From contig CAVVPK010000008.1 of the NCBI GenBank assembly GCA_963750065.1, forward strand, positions 104,367 to 168,366: a DNA stretch of 64,000 nt, given 5' to 3'. Shown here piece after piece: positions 16,111-24,760 of the stretch. The first letter of the stretch is position 1. Each line of letters opens with the position of its first letter. Source of the stretch: CAVSRC01 sp963750065 (GTDB taxonomy: Bacteria > Pseudomonadota > Alphaproteobacteria > Rhizobiales > Kaistiaceae). The position numbers were made by a program, and so were the translations under genes. The notes under the pieces were generated by a model. It was not told where the DNA came from. It saw nothing but the letters and a program-made list of their open reading frames with translations, and made no database searches.

Positions 16111-17931
16111 ATGTCCCTCCGCAATATTGCCATTATCGCCCATGTCGACCACGGCAAGACGACGCTTGTCGACCGCCTGCTGCAGCAGTCCGGCGCCTTC
16201 CGCGAGAACCAGCGCGTGGCCGAAAGGGTGATGGATTCCAGCGACCTGGAACGCGAACGCGGCATCACGATCCTGGCCAAGGCGACCTCGGTGCTCTGGC
16301 ACGGCACCCGCATCAACATCGTCGATACCCCCGGCCACGCCGATTTCGGCGGCGAGGTGGAGCGCATCCTGTCGATGGTGGACGGCGCCATCGTGCTGGT
16401 TGACGCGGCGGAAGGGCCGCTGCCGCAGACCAAGTTCGTGGTCGGCAAGGCGCTCAAGATCGGCCTCAAGCCCATCGTGTGCATCAACAAGGTGGACCGG
16501 CCGGACGCGCGATCGGAGCAGGTGGTCAACGAAGTGTTCGATCTGTTCGCGGCGCTCGACGCCAGCGAGGAGCAGCTCGACTTCCCGATCATCTATGGCT
16601 CGGCCAAGTTTGGCTGGATGGGGCCCTCGCCCGAGGGGCCGGTGGACGAGGGCATGACGCCGCTGTTTGATCTGATCCTTCGCCACGTGCCGGAGCCGAA
16701 GATCGAGGCCGGCGCCTTCCGCATGCTGGGCACGCTGATCGAGGCCAATCCCTATCTCGGTCGCCTGATCACCGGCCGCGTCTTCGCCGGCTCGATCGCC
16801 CCCAATCAGCCGGTCAAGGTGCTCGATCATACGGGCAAGCTGGTCGAGACCGGGCGCGTGTCCAAGATCCTCGCCTTCCGCGGTATCGAACGAACGCCCA
16901 TCGACGTGGCCGAGGCGGGCGATATCGTCGCCGTCGCCGGCCTGCCCACCTTCAACGTCGCCGATACGCTGTGCGCGCCGGAAGTGACCGATCCGCTGCA
17001 CGCCCAGCCGATCGACCCGCCGACCCTGTCGATGACCTTCCTGGTCAACGATTCACCGCTGGCCGGCACGGAAGGCGACAAGGTGCAGAGCCGCGTCATC
17101 CGCGAGCGGCTGTTCAAGGAGGCCGAAGGCAATGTGGCGCTGCGCGTCGCGGCGGCGCCCAATTCCGACGCTTATGTGGTCTCCGGCCGCGGTGAACTGC
17201 AGCTCGCCATCCTCATCGAGACCATGCGGCGTGAGGGCTTCGAGCTCAGCGTGTCGCGGCCCAAGGTGGTCTTCCAGACCGACCCGGTGACCGGCAAGCT
17301 GAAGGAGCCGATCGAGGAGGTGGTGATCGACGTCGACGAGGAGCATTCCGGCATCGTCATCGACAAGATGAGCCAGCGCAAGGCGGAGATGGTCGAGATG
17401 AAGCCGTCGGGCGGCGGGCGCCTGCGCCTGGTCTTCGACGCGCCGACGCGCGGGCTGATCGGCTATCAGGGCGAGCTTCTGACCGACACCCGCGGCACGG
17501 CGGTGATGAACCGCGTGTTCCATGCCTATGCCGATTACAAGGGCGACATCCCCGGCCGGCGCAACGGCGTGCTGCTCTCCAATGAGGCGGGCGAGGCGGT
17601 GGCCTATGCTATGTGGAAGCTGGAGGATCGCGGGCCGATGATGATCGAGCCCGGCGCCAAGGTCTATCGCGGCATGGTCGTCGGCGAGCATACGCGCGGC
17701 AACGACCTCGAGATCAACGTCATCAAGGGCAAGCAGCTGACCAATATCCGCGCCTCCGGCAAGGACGAGGCGGTGAAGCTGACGACGCCGATCAGGATGA
17801 CGCTGGAGAAGGCGCTGGCCTATATCGACGAGGACGAACTCGTCGAGGTGACGCCCAAGGCGATCCGCCTGCGCAAGCGCCTGCTCGACCCCAACGACCG
17901 CAAGCGGGCCTATCGCGCCGGGGCTGCCTGA
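16111..17931 (+). CDS. typA: Ribosome-associated translational GTPase TypA/BipA
   Basis: A 606-residue GTPase. G1 is HVDHGKTT (about residues 11-18), the G2 region is RERGITI, G3 is DTPGHADFGGE and G4 is NKVDRPDAR. Domains II, III and V follow, with the BipA-specific C-terminal domain (LSNEAGEAVAYAMWKLEDRG, GNDLEINVIKGKQLTNIRASGKDE). It binds the 70S ribosome and supports 50S assembly, especially in cold or stress. Length matches the family. An unusual terminator-like hairpin lies in its leader. Confidence 0.97.
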   Translation: MSLRNIAIIAHVDHGKTTLVDRLLQQSGAFRENQRVAERVMDSSDLERERGITILAKATSVLWHGTRINIVDTPGHADFGGEVERILSMVDGAIVLVDAAEGPLPQTKFVVGKALKIGLKPIVCINKVDRPDARSEQVVNEVFDLFAALDASEEQLDFPIIYGSAKFGWMGPSPEGPVDEGMTPLFDLILRHVPEPKIEAGAFRMLGTLIEANPYLGRLITGRVFAGSIAPNQPVKVLDHTGKLVETGRVSKILAFRGIERTPIDVAEAGDIVAVAGLPTFNVADTLCAPEVTDPLHAQPIDPPTLSMTFLVNDSPLAGTEGDKVQSRVIRERLFKEAEGNVALRVAAAPNSDAYVVSGRGELQLAILIETMRREGFELSVSRPKVVFQTDPVTGKLKEPIEEVVIDVDEEHSGIVIDKMSQRKAEMVEMKPSGGGRLRLVFDAPTRGLIGYQGELLTDTRGTAVMNRVFHAYADYKGDIPGRRNGVLLSNEAGEAVAYAMWKLEDRGPMMIEPGAKVYRGMVVGEHTRGNDLEINVIKGKQLTNIRASGKDEAVKLTTPIRMTLEKALAYIDEDELVEVTPKAIRLRKRLLDPNDRKRAYRAGAA

Positions 17932-18062
17932 CACAAACAGAAATGGTGCAACGGCGGCCGCCGCCCAGTCAAGCAGCAGTGCTGCAACACCGCCCGAAAA
18001 ATCCTCTTGCCTGACGCCTGAATGGTCTTTGCAGCGTCGGCGGCGGTGATAAGCTTCTCGGC

Positions 18063-18587
18063 ATGAGCACGCTCGTCATAGGGGTCAGACGCGCTGAAGT
18101 CCGCGATGCGGAAGGCATCACGGAGGTGCATGACGCCGCCTGGCGCAATGCCTATGACGGCATGATCCCGGCGAAGGAACTGAACCGGATCGTCGCCCGC
18201 CGTGGTCCGCAGTGGTGGGACAGGGCCATTCGCCGGGGAACGGCGATCCTGGTGCTGGAGGTCGGTGGCGCGGTGTGCGGCTACGCCACCTTCGGGCCGA
18301 ACCGGGCGCGCAATCTGGTCCAGAAGGGCGAGATCTACGAGATCTACATCAAGCCGGAATATCAGGGCATCGGCCTGGGCACGCGCCTGTTCCTGGCGGC
18401 GCGGCGCGAGCTTGCCCGCTTCGGCTTCGATACGGTCGTGGTGTGGGCGCTGGCCGACAACGACAATGCCTGCAGCTTCTACCGCAATGCCGGAGGACGC
18501 AGGGTGGCGCGCGCCAATGAGCGCTTCGGCGAGGTGGCGCTGACCAAGGTCGCCTTCGCCTGGGGCCGCGGCGCCGGCGGCGGCTAG
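18063..18587 (+). CDS. GNAT family N-acetyltransferase
   Basis: A 174-residue protein. The acetyl-CoA-binding motif A is visible as IYIKPEYQGIGLGTRLFLAARREL (Q-x-x-G-x-G, about residues 95-118), and motif B as ADNDNACSFYRNAGGR. The substrate-binding half carries WRNAYDGMIPAKEL, a pattern seen in many GNAT proteins near the N-terminus. The substrate cannot be deduced. It ends with a Gly-rich tail. Confidence 0.88.
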   Translation: MSTLVIGVRRAEVRDAEGITEVHDAAWRNAYDGMIPAKELNRIVARRGPQWWDRAIRRGTAILVLEVGGAVCGYATFGPNRARNLVQKGEIYEIYIKPEYQGIGLGTRLFLAARRELARFGFDTVVVWALADNDNACSFYRNAGGRRVARANERFGEVALTKVAFAWGRGAGGG

Positions 18588-18606
18588 GTGGCCAGCGGCG
18601 GCTAGA

Positions 18607-18921
18607 TCACTTTTCCGCAGACCACGATTCGACGATTTTCGCGAGATCGGCCGGTTCGCCGACGATGCGCAACTGCTTGATACGCGCGCTCGCCCCGCTG
18701 ACCAGTGTGATAGCGGATTTCGGCCGGCGGAAGAGCTTGGCGAGAAGCGCGATCAGCGCCTTGTTGGCGGCGCCGTCCTCGGGCACGGCGCGCACGCGCG
18801 CCAGGGCCACCACTTGTCCGTCGGCGAGAACGCCGATGCCGCCGATGGCGTCTCGGTCGGCGCGCGGTGTCAGCCTGACGGTGAGGACGATCGCTGCCGG
18901 CTCGGCGCGGTAGCAGGCCAT
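18607..18921 (-). CDS. DUF167 (YggU) family protein
   Basis: A 104-residue protein with the DUF167 hallmark: LTVRLTPRADRDAIGG near the N-terminus, then VRAVPEDGAANKALIALLAKLF and SAITLVSGASARIKQLRI. The family folds as a small alpha/beta protein of unknown function. It starts 7 bp after the YggT gene and is almost certainly co-transcribed with it, a frequent arrangement in alphaproteobacteria. Confidence 0.9.
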   Translation of the reverse strand: MACYRAEPAAIVLTVRLTPRADRDAIGGIGVLADGQVVALARVRAVPEDGAANKALIALLAKLFRRPKSAITLVSGASARIKQLRIVGEPADLAKIVESWSAEK

Positions 18922-18928
18922 GTCAGCG

Positions 18929-19219
18929 TCAGAGCGGGAGCCCGTACTGGTAACGAGCGATCAGGTTCATCAGGAAAATGAGAACCAAGATCACCACCAC
19001 CGGCGACAGGTCCAGTCCGCCCATGTTCGGCAGGATGTTGCGGATCGGACGCAGGACCGGCTCGGTCAGCCGCCACAGGACATCGGCGATCATGGCGACG
19101 AACTGGTTGCGGGTGTTGACCACGTTGAAGGCGATCAGCCACGACAGCACAGCCGCGCCGATCAGGATGTAGATATACAAGCGGGCAACAAGCAGGACGA
19201 TCGCAAGCAGGGAATTCAT
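18929..19219 (-). CDS. YggT family integral membrane protein
   Basis: A 96-residue protein with two hydrophobic segments (about residues 4-32 and 70-88). Between them lies the YggT signature LTEPVLRPIRNILPNMGGLDLSP. Related proteins have been linked to osmotic stress, membrane organisation and, in plastids, complex assembly. The ATG at 19219 gives a family-standard N-terminus. Confidence 0.92.
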   Translation of the reverse strand: MNSLLAIVLLVARLYIYILIGAAVLSWLIAFNVVNTRNQFVAMIADVLWRLTEPVLRPIRNILPNMGGLDLSPVVVILVLIFLMNLIARYQYGLPL

Positions 19220-19428
19220 GGGGCACCCGCATCTCGTGGCCGCCGCAGGCGGACTTGGGGCCCCGGCGCGAAAGACGCCCTGATTTAAGGCGGGACCCGA
19301 GCCGCCGCAACCCCGGCCTTCCTTGCGGATTTTCAGGCCGTCGCGACATTCTTGACAGGCGGAAGCGCGAAACCCTAAATGGCGCCGGCCCGGCGAGCGT
19401 CAATTCCAGCCGTGCGGGCAGAAGCGAT

Positions 19429-19504
<76 letters not shown>

Positions 19505-19872
19505 AGCCTTCGTTCCACTGGACCGCGTTAGCCTTCGCCGCTTCGCAATCGGCAAGCTTGGGACGCTCTGCTTGCTTGACAAAGCACGTAGTTGCATCCC
19601 GGACCGCTTCCTGCATCGGGTCCTCAGTCAAGCCGTCAAAGTTGAGGTTGCCTATGACAGTGCGGATGACAACGCCCGATGCATGAACTTGTGGAGGGTG
19701 TCGCACACGTCCCTGTGGTTCCGCCCCAAGTTTTCCCCGCCCACAGCGCGCAAGTGGGGGCAAAGGACGGTTGCCGAAAGAAAGAAACCGGACGCGAGCG
19801 CGCCCGGTTTCGGTGTCGGATCAAACGGTCCAATCAGCGGCTTCCTGTGGTCGGAAACCGGGTACGCCCACG
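19505..19872. other. Gene-free 368-bp stretch between tRNA-Ala and the barrel protein
   Basis: I see no convincing gene here. A minus-strand ORF (19440-19763) runs into the tRNA and ends in the classic spurious PRGIEPLTS peptide made by translating an antisense tRNA, so it is not a gene. By eye the composition is lower in GC than the upstream core. No integrase or obvious attachment repeat of the tRNA 3' end was found by eye within the window. Confidence 0.5.
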
Positions 19873-20730
19873 CTACTCCCAGTCGAAGAAGCGAACCTGG
19901 TTCGCGCCAGTGTAGGGATTGAAATCCTTAAGCGTCGCGCCGGTATCGGATTGGCTCTTCAGCGTTTCATCGTTGAAGTGGAACTTGAGACCGGCCAGCA
20001 GGGTATTGCCGGTGACATGGTCACCGCCACCAGGCTCATTATCGTAGTAACCCTGATAGGAAACGAAGGCACCGAAGGGCGAGCTGTCGTGCTTCCATTC
20101 GAGATCAGCGCCCCAGCGGATCACGTCGTGGGGCTCGGTCTCGCTGCCTGTTTCGTTGCCGTGCATATAGCCAAGATTGGCAGCCAGCATCAGGTTCGGG
20201 TTGAAGAAATAGCGCCCTTCACTGTGAACATAGAGCGCGTCCAGCCCCGTGTGGTTGTCCTGAAAGGACGTTGTATAGCCGACCTGTCCGTAGAACAGGA
20301 AGGGACCGACATAGGTCTGGCCCTCGGCACCGATCGTCGCGAGCCTGTCGCCGAAGCCGCCGAAGTATCCAACAGAGCCAAAGGCGCCGACAAGGTGGCC
20401 GGGCTCGTTGCGATAGCTCAAGTGCCCCGCAAGGTTCACGACAGAATAGTTGTTATTGAACTTCGTTTCCCAGTCATTCTCCGCCCCAAAGTCAAATTGG
20501 GTTGACCAAGTGTGGTCTATCCAGAAGTTTGCGCGGCCCAAACCACCAAACAAAGTACCGCTCGTGTTGTCGCCCGTTACATTGGTTGAGAGGCCGAGCA
20601 AGCCACCGTAGAGCGCCAAGTCACCGCTAGCCCAGTTCATGGCCGGTGTCGGGCTATAGCTGCGGTCCGTTGCCTGCGCCGCGACGGTCAATGCTGCCAT
20701 GGCGGCACCTGCTAACAGGAGTGTCTTCAT
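19873..20730 (-). CDS. Predicted outer-membrane beta-barrel protein
   Basis: A 285-residue protein with a clean signal peptide (MKTLLLAGAAMAALTVAAQA, cut before TD). The mature part alternates hydrophobic and polar residues in short strands rich in Gly, Tyr, Phe, Asn and Trp (YGGLLGLSTNVTG, AFGSVGYFGGFGDRL, FLFYGQVGYTTSF), as in a porin-like barrel. The start at 20730 has GGAGAG just upstream. Asn and Thr are more common and GC lower than in neighbouring genes, consistent with recent acquisition. The C-terminal residues are FFDWE rather than a terminal aromatic, which is unusual for a classical porin. Confidence 0.7.
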   Translation of the reverse strand: MKTLLLAGAAMAALTVAAQATDRSYSPTPAMNWASGDLALYGGLLGLSTNVTGDNTSGTLFGGLGRANFWIDHTWSTQFDFGAENDWETKFNNNYSVVNLAGHLSYRNEPGHLVGAFGSVGYFGGFGDRLATIGAEGQTYVGPFLFYGQVGYTTSFQDNHTGLDALYVHSEGRYFFNPNLMLAANLGYMHGNETGSETEPHDVIRWGADLEWKHDSSPFGAFVSYQGYYDNEPGGGDHVTGNTLLAGLKFHFNDETLKSQSDTGATLKDFNPYTGANQVRFFDWE

Positions 20731-20846
20731 ATTTCTCTCCAAGCGCCCCGAACACGCTCCGGATTTTATAACCGTACCAAGATTCGCGGCAGGGCTTGAA
20801 GCCCCTTGAGCGAATGAACCGAGGAACGTGTCGATCCCGATACATC

Positions 20847-21211
20847 TGTCAACGCCAGAGCAAAATCCGGCCATTGGGCGGCTCAAAAGTCGGCCACTTT
20901 GGCGCTGTGAGTAGCGGTTCCCCGTCGGGGCCATTCCACAGATGACTGGATAATTGGGCGGCGTTTTTGCGGGAACGGCTTTGGCTGAGACGGTAGCTTT
21001 CGCCGTTCATCTCGAGGATGTTGACGTGGTGGGTCAGCCTGTCGAGGAGCGCGCCGGTGAGGCGCTCGGATCCGAAGATCTCGGTCCATTCGTCGAATGG
21101 CAAATTGCTGGTAATCAGGATCGCTCCTTGCTCATAGCGCTGCGAGATCGTCTCGAAGAGCAATTCAGCGCCGGTCTTTGAGAGCGGCACGAAGCCGAGT
21201 TCATCGATGAA
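20847..21211 (-). mobile_element. IS21-family remnant (3' end with terminal repeat and istB tail)
   Basis: The end at 20847 starts TGTCAACGCC, as expected for an IS21-family terminus. It is followed by the repeated GGCGGCTCAAAAGTCGGCCA-type sequence seen near the ends of such elements. Inward lies the C-terminal part of istB. The left part of the element, including istA, is missing; the sequence breaks into an rpiB-like fragment at about 21211. The element can no longer transpose by itself. Confidence 0.7.
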
Positions 21212-21313
21212 GGCGCCGAAATCCTCCACCTCGTAGCCGTCGCTTTCGATGAAGGCGCGCAAGGTCTCCTTGAGGTCGTAGGCTGCTTCGTCACAGCCGA
21301 TCACAACCTTCAC
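20849..21313 (-). pseudogene. Chimeric ORF: RpiB N-terminus fused in frame to IstB C-terminus
   Basis: From the GTG at 21313 the first 34 residues (VKVVIGCDEAAYDLKETL, then RAFIESDGYEVEDFGA) are the N-terminus of a sugar-phosphate isomerase of the RpiB/LacAB family. From about residue 35 the protein is IstB, the IS21 ATP-binding helper: DELGFVPLSKTGAELLF, YEQGAILITSNLPFDEW, GALLDRLTHHVNILEMNGES. The reading frame stays open for 154 residues to the IS end. Neither half can be functional: RpiB lacks its active-site His/Cys region and IstB lacks its Walker A. This points to IS insertion or deletion within an rpiB gene. Confidence 0.75.
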
Positions 21314-21782
21314 GATGCTTCTCTTCAGTGTTGCAGTGGCGCCGTCACCGACGCTGCCGCCACCCATGTCCGGCCGATTGTCACTGGGTAATGGTATTTA
21401 CATCACACAAATGTAACATCCGCCACCGTAACCAAGGCAGGCATTACGATGACCATCGGACGACGGCTGCCAGAAGCCCAGCACACGCGGTGCCCTCGAA
21501 AATCCGGTTGATATTACTTATGTATTTCTCAGGCGCTCGCCGGCGCCGCCGAAATGACAGCGGCGCTTCATGCCTCCGCCCGTCATTATGGATGCGACGA
21601 ATCGACCGCTTCTTGACGGGTATAGGTGTTGACTTTGCCACATGCCGTGAGACATTTTGCGCAAATAGAAAATGGCTTCCTCGGCTCGCCTGTAGAGTTG
21701 TGATTCCATGATATTGGGCAAAGCTGATCGACGAAGCAGCGGCACAGATGCCCATGCCACCCACTATTCGAATTGAGATAGC
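21314..21782. other. 469-bp non-coding region upstream of the DeoR regulator
   Basis: No ORF here has family motifs or consistent codon use in either direction. The stretch contains AT-rich patches (for example around 21385-21420 and 21510-21530), unlike the flanking coding DNA. It should hold the promoter of the DeoR-dhaKL transcript and the original promoter of the rpiB fragment on the minus strand. I cannot assign specific -35/-10 elements with confidence. Confidence 0.4.
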
Positions 21783-22574
21783 GTGGGCACCGAGACGGAC
21801 GACAAGGCAGCAGGGCCGAAGGAACGACGGCGGGTGCTGGTCGACTATGTCCTTCGCCTGGGCTCCGCACAGATCGACGAACTTGCCGCTCATTTCGGCG
21901 TCAGCCGAATGACGGTGCATCGCGATCTGACCGCTCTGGAGGAACAGGGCGTGGTCCGCCGCGTCCACGGCGGTGTGACCGTGCGCTCGTCCAACCTGGT
22001 CGAGAGCACGTTTCTCTACCGGTCGCGCCTGGCAGACCGGGAGAAAGACGCCATTGCCGCGGCGGCGGCCGAGATGGTCGAGCCCGGCCAGGCGATCATC
22101 ATCGACAATTCCACAACGGCCGGACGACTGGCCGTCCTGGTTCCGACGCGCAAGCCGCTCACCGTCATCACCAACAGCCAGACGGTCATCGACCAGCTAA
22201 AGAACGTTCACGGTATCGAGACGATCAGCCTGGGCGGCCACTACAGCGCGCGCTTCGACGCCTTCTTTGGCTACGTCTGCGAGCAGGCGATCGCGTCGCT
22301 GCGCGCCAATATTCTCTTCATGTCGACGTCGACCGTGTTCGGCGGGGCCGCCTATCACCAGCAGGAAGATGTGGTGAAGACCAAGCGTGCTCTCATGCAG
22401 GTGGTCGACAAGCGCGTGCTGCTCGTCGACAGCTCGAAATTCGGCATGACCGCGCTGATCCGGCTCGCCGACCTCAGGGAATTCGACCTGGTCATCACCG
22501 ACAGTGGCATCGGCGCGGCCGAAGCCGAGGCAATCAGGCAAAACGAAGTCCAACTCAAAGTCGTCGAGGCGTGA
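21783..22574 (+). CDS. DeoR/GlpR family transcriptional regulator
   Basis: A 263-residue protein from a GTG start. The N-terminal winged HTH (about residues 14-70) includes AQIDELAAHFGVSRMTVHRDLTALEEQGVVRRVHGG, the strongly conserved DeoR recognition region. The C-terminal sugar-phosphate-binding DeoRC domain has VITNSQTVIDQL and LLVDSSKFG. It lies directly upstream of dhaK-dhaL in the same direction and likely represses them until a phosphorylated ketose appears. Length is normal for the family. Confidence 0.93.
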   Translation: MGTETDDKAAGPKERRRVLVDYVLRLGSAQIDELAAHFGVSRMTVHRDLTALEEQGVVRRVHGGVTVRSSNLVESTFLYRSRLADREKDAIAAAAAEMVEPGQAIIIDNSTTAGRLAVLVPTRKPLTVITNSQTVIDQLKNVHGIETISLGGHYSARFDAFFGYVCEQAIASLRANILFMSTSTVFGGAAYHQQEDVVKTKRALMQVVDKRVLLVDSSKFGMTALIRLADLREFDLVITDSGIGAAEAEAIRQNEVQLKVVEA

Positions 22575-22637
22575 CGAAACGGCCGGATATTCGCGAACAG
22601 GTGTGGCGCCCGCTTCGCCCTGCCAAGGAGGAACAGA

Positions 22638-23648
22638 ATGAGCAAGCCCAAGAAGATCCTTAACGATCCGGCGAATGTCGTATCCGAGTCAATCGAGGGT
22701 CTGGTCGCCGCCTCTGACGGGCGTCTCACACGGCTGGGCGAGCGCAACGCCGTCTACCGTTCCGATCTGCCAACAGACAAGGGCAAGGTCGCGCTGGTGA
22801 TTGGCGGCGGAAGCGGCCACGAACCGATGTTCCCGGGCTTCGTCGGTGAAAACCTGGCGGACGCATCGGCTTGCGGCGAGGTGTTCGCCGCGCCTAGCCC
22901 AGATCTCATTCTCGACACCGTCAAGGCAGTCAATCGCGGTGCCGGCGCCCTGTTCGTCTACGGCAACTATTCCGGCGACAACATGAACTTCGACATCGCC
23001 GCCGAATTAGCCGAGGCGGAGGGCATCCCGACGCGGACCGTGCGGGTCTGGGACGATGTCGCGGCCGCACCGCTCGAGCGCATCACCGACCGGCGCGGTA
23101 TCGCCGGCGATTTCTTCGTTATCAAGATCGCCGGCGCCGCTGCAGCCGAGCTCACCGACCTCGACGCGGTCTATCGCGTCGCTGCCAAGGCACGCGACAA
23201 TACCCGTTCGATCGGTGTGGCGCTTGCCGCCGGTTCGATTCCCGAAACCGGCGAACGCACCTTCGAGCTGGGCGACGACGAGATCGAGATCGGCATGGGC
23301 GCCCATGGCGAGCCGGGTGTCGTCCGCCAGAAGATGACGGCGGCCGACGCGCTTGCCGATCAGATGATGGACTTCGTTCTCAAGGACCTGCCGTTCGTCA
23401 GCGGCGATGAAGTGGCCGTGCTCTACAACAATCTCGGCTCGACGACACAAATGGAGATGCTGATCGTTGCCCGACGCGTGCAAAAGGTGTTGACCGGGGC
23501 AGGCATCAAGATCCACCGGACGGATATGGGCAACTTCCTGACCTGCCAGGAAATGGCTGGCATGTCGGTGACCCTTCTGCGTCTCGACGACGAACTGAAG
23601 ACATATCTCGATCGTCCGGCGCGCTCCTTCGCCTTTTCACGGAGCTGA
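22638..23648 (+). CDS. Dihydroxyacetone/ketose kinase subunit DhaK, copy 1
   Basis: A 336-residue substrate-binding subunit. VIGGGSGHEPMFPGF (about residues 55-69) and MGAHGEPG (His near 222, the covalent hemiaminal residue) are intact. FVYGNYSGDNMNFDIAAE also fits the family. A GGAGGA site precedes the ATG. With the adjacent DhaL it would phosphorylate a short ketose. The neighbouring rpiB and tpiA fragments suggest the natural substrate may be an erythrulose rather than dihydroxyacetone; known erythrulose kinases (LerK/DerK) belong to this family. Substrate choice is inference. Confidence 0.9.
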   Translation: MSKPKKILNDPANVVSESIEGLVAASDGRLTRLGERNAVYRSDLPTDKGKVALVIGGGSGHEPMFPGFVGENLADASACGEVFAAPSPDLILDTVKAVNRGAGALFVYGNYSGDNMNFDIAAELAEAEGIPTRTVRVWDDVAAAPLERITDRRGIAGDFFVIKIAGAAAAELTDLDAVYRVAAKARDNTRSIGVALAAGSIPETGERTFELGDDEIEIGMGAHGEPGVVRQKMTAADALADQMMDFVLKDLPFVSGDEVAVLYNNLGSTTQMEMLIVARRVQKVLTGAGIKIHRTDMGNFLTCQEMAGMSVTLLRLDDELKTYLDRPARSFAFSRS

Positions 23649-23652
23649 TTTG

Positions 23653-24285
23653 ATGCATGAGACGCTCTCACTCGTTGCCACCCGTGACATGCTCGTAGCC
23701 GTGGCCACGCATATGGTGGAAAGCACCGACCTCTTGACCGCGGCCGATCAGGTCATCGGCGACGGCGACCACGGTGTCGGCATGCGGCGCGGCTTCACCG
23801 CCGTCCTTGAGCAGATGCAGGGCCCGCCTGCGGGATCGCTGCAGGCTCTCGTCAAATCGGTCGGCACGGCGATCATGGCCAAGACCGGCGGAGCGGCCGG
23901 CGCCGTGTTCGGCACGTTCTTCACCGCCGGCAGCGCGGCGCTCGCCGATTGCGACGCCTTCGACGGCGCGCACTTTGCGACGTTCCTGCAACTGGGCCTC
24001 GAAGGCGTCGAGAAGCGTGGCGGTGCCGGCGAAGGGCAGAAGACGGTGATCGACGCCCTGGCGCCTGCTGCCAAAGCAGCCGCGTCAATCCGGCAAGAAC
24101 CGCTGCCGGCCGTCGTCGGCGCGGCGGCGGTCGCCGCCACGGCTGGCGTCGAGGCGACGAAGAACATGATCGCTACCACCGGCAAAGCACGCACACTCGG
24201 CGAGCGCTCGCTCGGGCATCCCGACCCCGGCGCGCTGTCGATGAGCCTGATCCTCCAAGCGATGCGCGACTTCGTCGTTCGCTGA
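23653..24285 (+). CDS. Dihydroxyacetone/ketose kinase subunit DhaL, copy 1
   Basis: A 210-residue nucleotide-binding subunit. QVIGDGDHGVGMRRGF (about residues 34-49) supplies the Asp cage for two Mg ions. KTGGAAGAVFGTFF and GERSLGHPDPGALS near the C-terminus fit DhaL. The ATG at 23653 directly follows a possible TTG at 23650. It starts 4 bp after the dhaK stop, so the subunits are coupled. Length matches E. coli DhaL (about 210 residues). Confidence 0.9.
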   Translation: MHETLSLVATRDMLVAVATHMVESTDLLTAADQVIGDGDHGVGMRRGFTAVLEQMQGPPAGSLQALVKSVGTAIMAKTGGAAGAVFGTFFTAGSAALADCDAFDGAHFATFLQLGLEGVEKRGGAGEGQKTVIDALAPAAKAAASIRQEPLPAVVGAAAVAATAGVEATKNMIATTGKARTLGERSLGHPDPGALSMSLILQAMRDFVVR

Positions 24286-24388
24286 GAAGAGGCGGGCGCG
24301 CGGCGGCCGCCGCCCCGCAGGCGGGCGATCCGGAAGGGTGTGAGAGCATGGGAGGCTGAGAAGCGATCGCTGTGGATCGGCCGCGGCT

Positions 24389-24424
24389 GAAAAATGAACA
24401 AGACCGGCGCCGAAGGGCGCCGGT
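24389..24424 (-). terminator. Rho-independent terminator, minus strand
   Basis: ACCGGCGCC (24403-24411) and GGCGCCGGT (24416-24424) form a 9-bp stem with a GAAG tetraloop. On the minus strand it is followed by a T-rich run (CTTGTTCATTTTT, plus-strand 24389-24402). It would end the SDR/sugar-isomerase transcript coming from 26640. Confidence 0.7.
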
Positions 24425-24589
24425 ATGTCGGCCACGCTGATGGCGCTTGTGCCGATGGCGACGGCCAGATCCGTCACCCTGTTCATCGGCCGCGCCGCCT
24501 GGCAGGCCGAGAACTTCGCCGCGATCGTCGAAACGGTCACCGCGGCGCACATCCCCGATCCCGACGCCGGCACGACGACCCGATCCTGA
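24425..24589 (+). pseudogene. TpiA-like isomerase C-terminal remnant
   Basis: A 54-codon frame with strong GC3 bias, unlike its surroundings, encodes LFIGRAAWQAENFAAIVETV. This resembles the C-terminal DGLFIGRAAWxAExFAAI block of triosephosphate-isomerase-family enzymes. The rest of the barrel is absent. Its position just after dhaL matches where a tpiA-like erythrulose-phosphate isomerase gene occurs in some tetritol operons. The stretch from 24590 to 24760 has no recognisable gene. The match rests on one short block, so confidence is moderate. Confidence 0.4.
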
Positions 24590-24760
24590 CATTGTCAAGT
24601 TCGGCCGTTTGACATCAGACAAAGGCGAACTGCTCCGCTCTTCAACGGCGGAATTGACGGAGGATTTGGCGGCCGAGAAACAACCACAGCCACAGTGGCA
24701 GGGTCGCCAGGCTTTTTCAGGCGACGCCAATTCACCTGCAACTCGATTACGGGCCGGTCG

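Noticed and set aside
20731..20934. Upstream extension of the barrel protein start (to 20934)
   Set aside because: It would begin inside the IS21 terminus and precede a perfect signal peptide with its own GGAGAG site at 20730.
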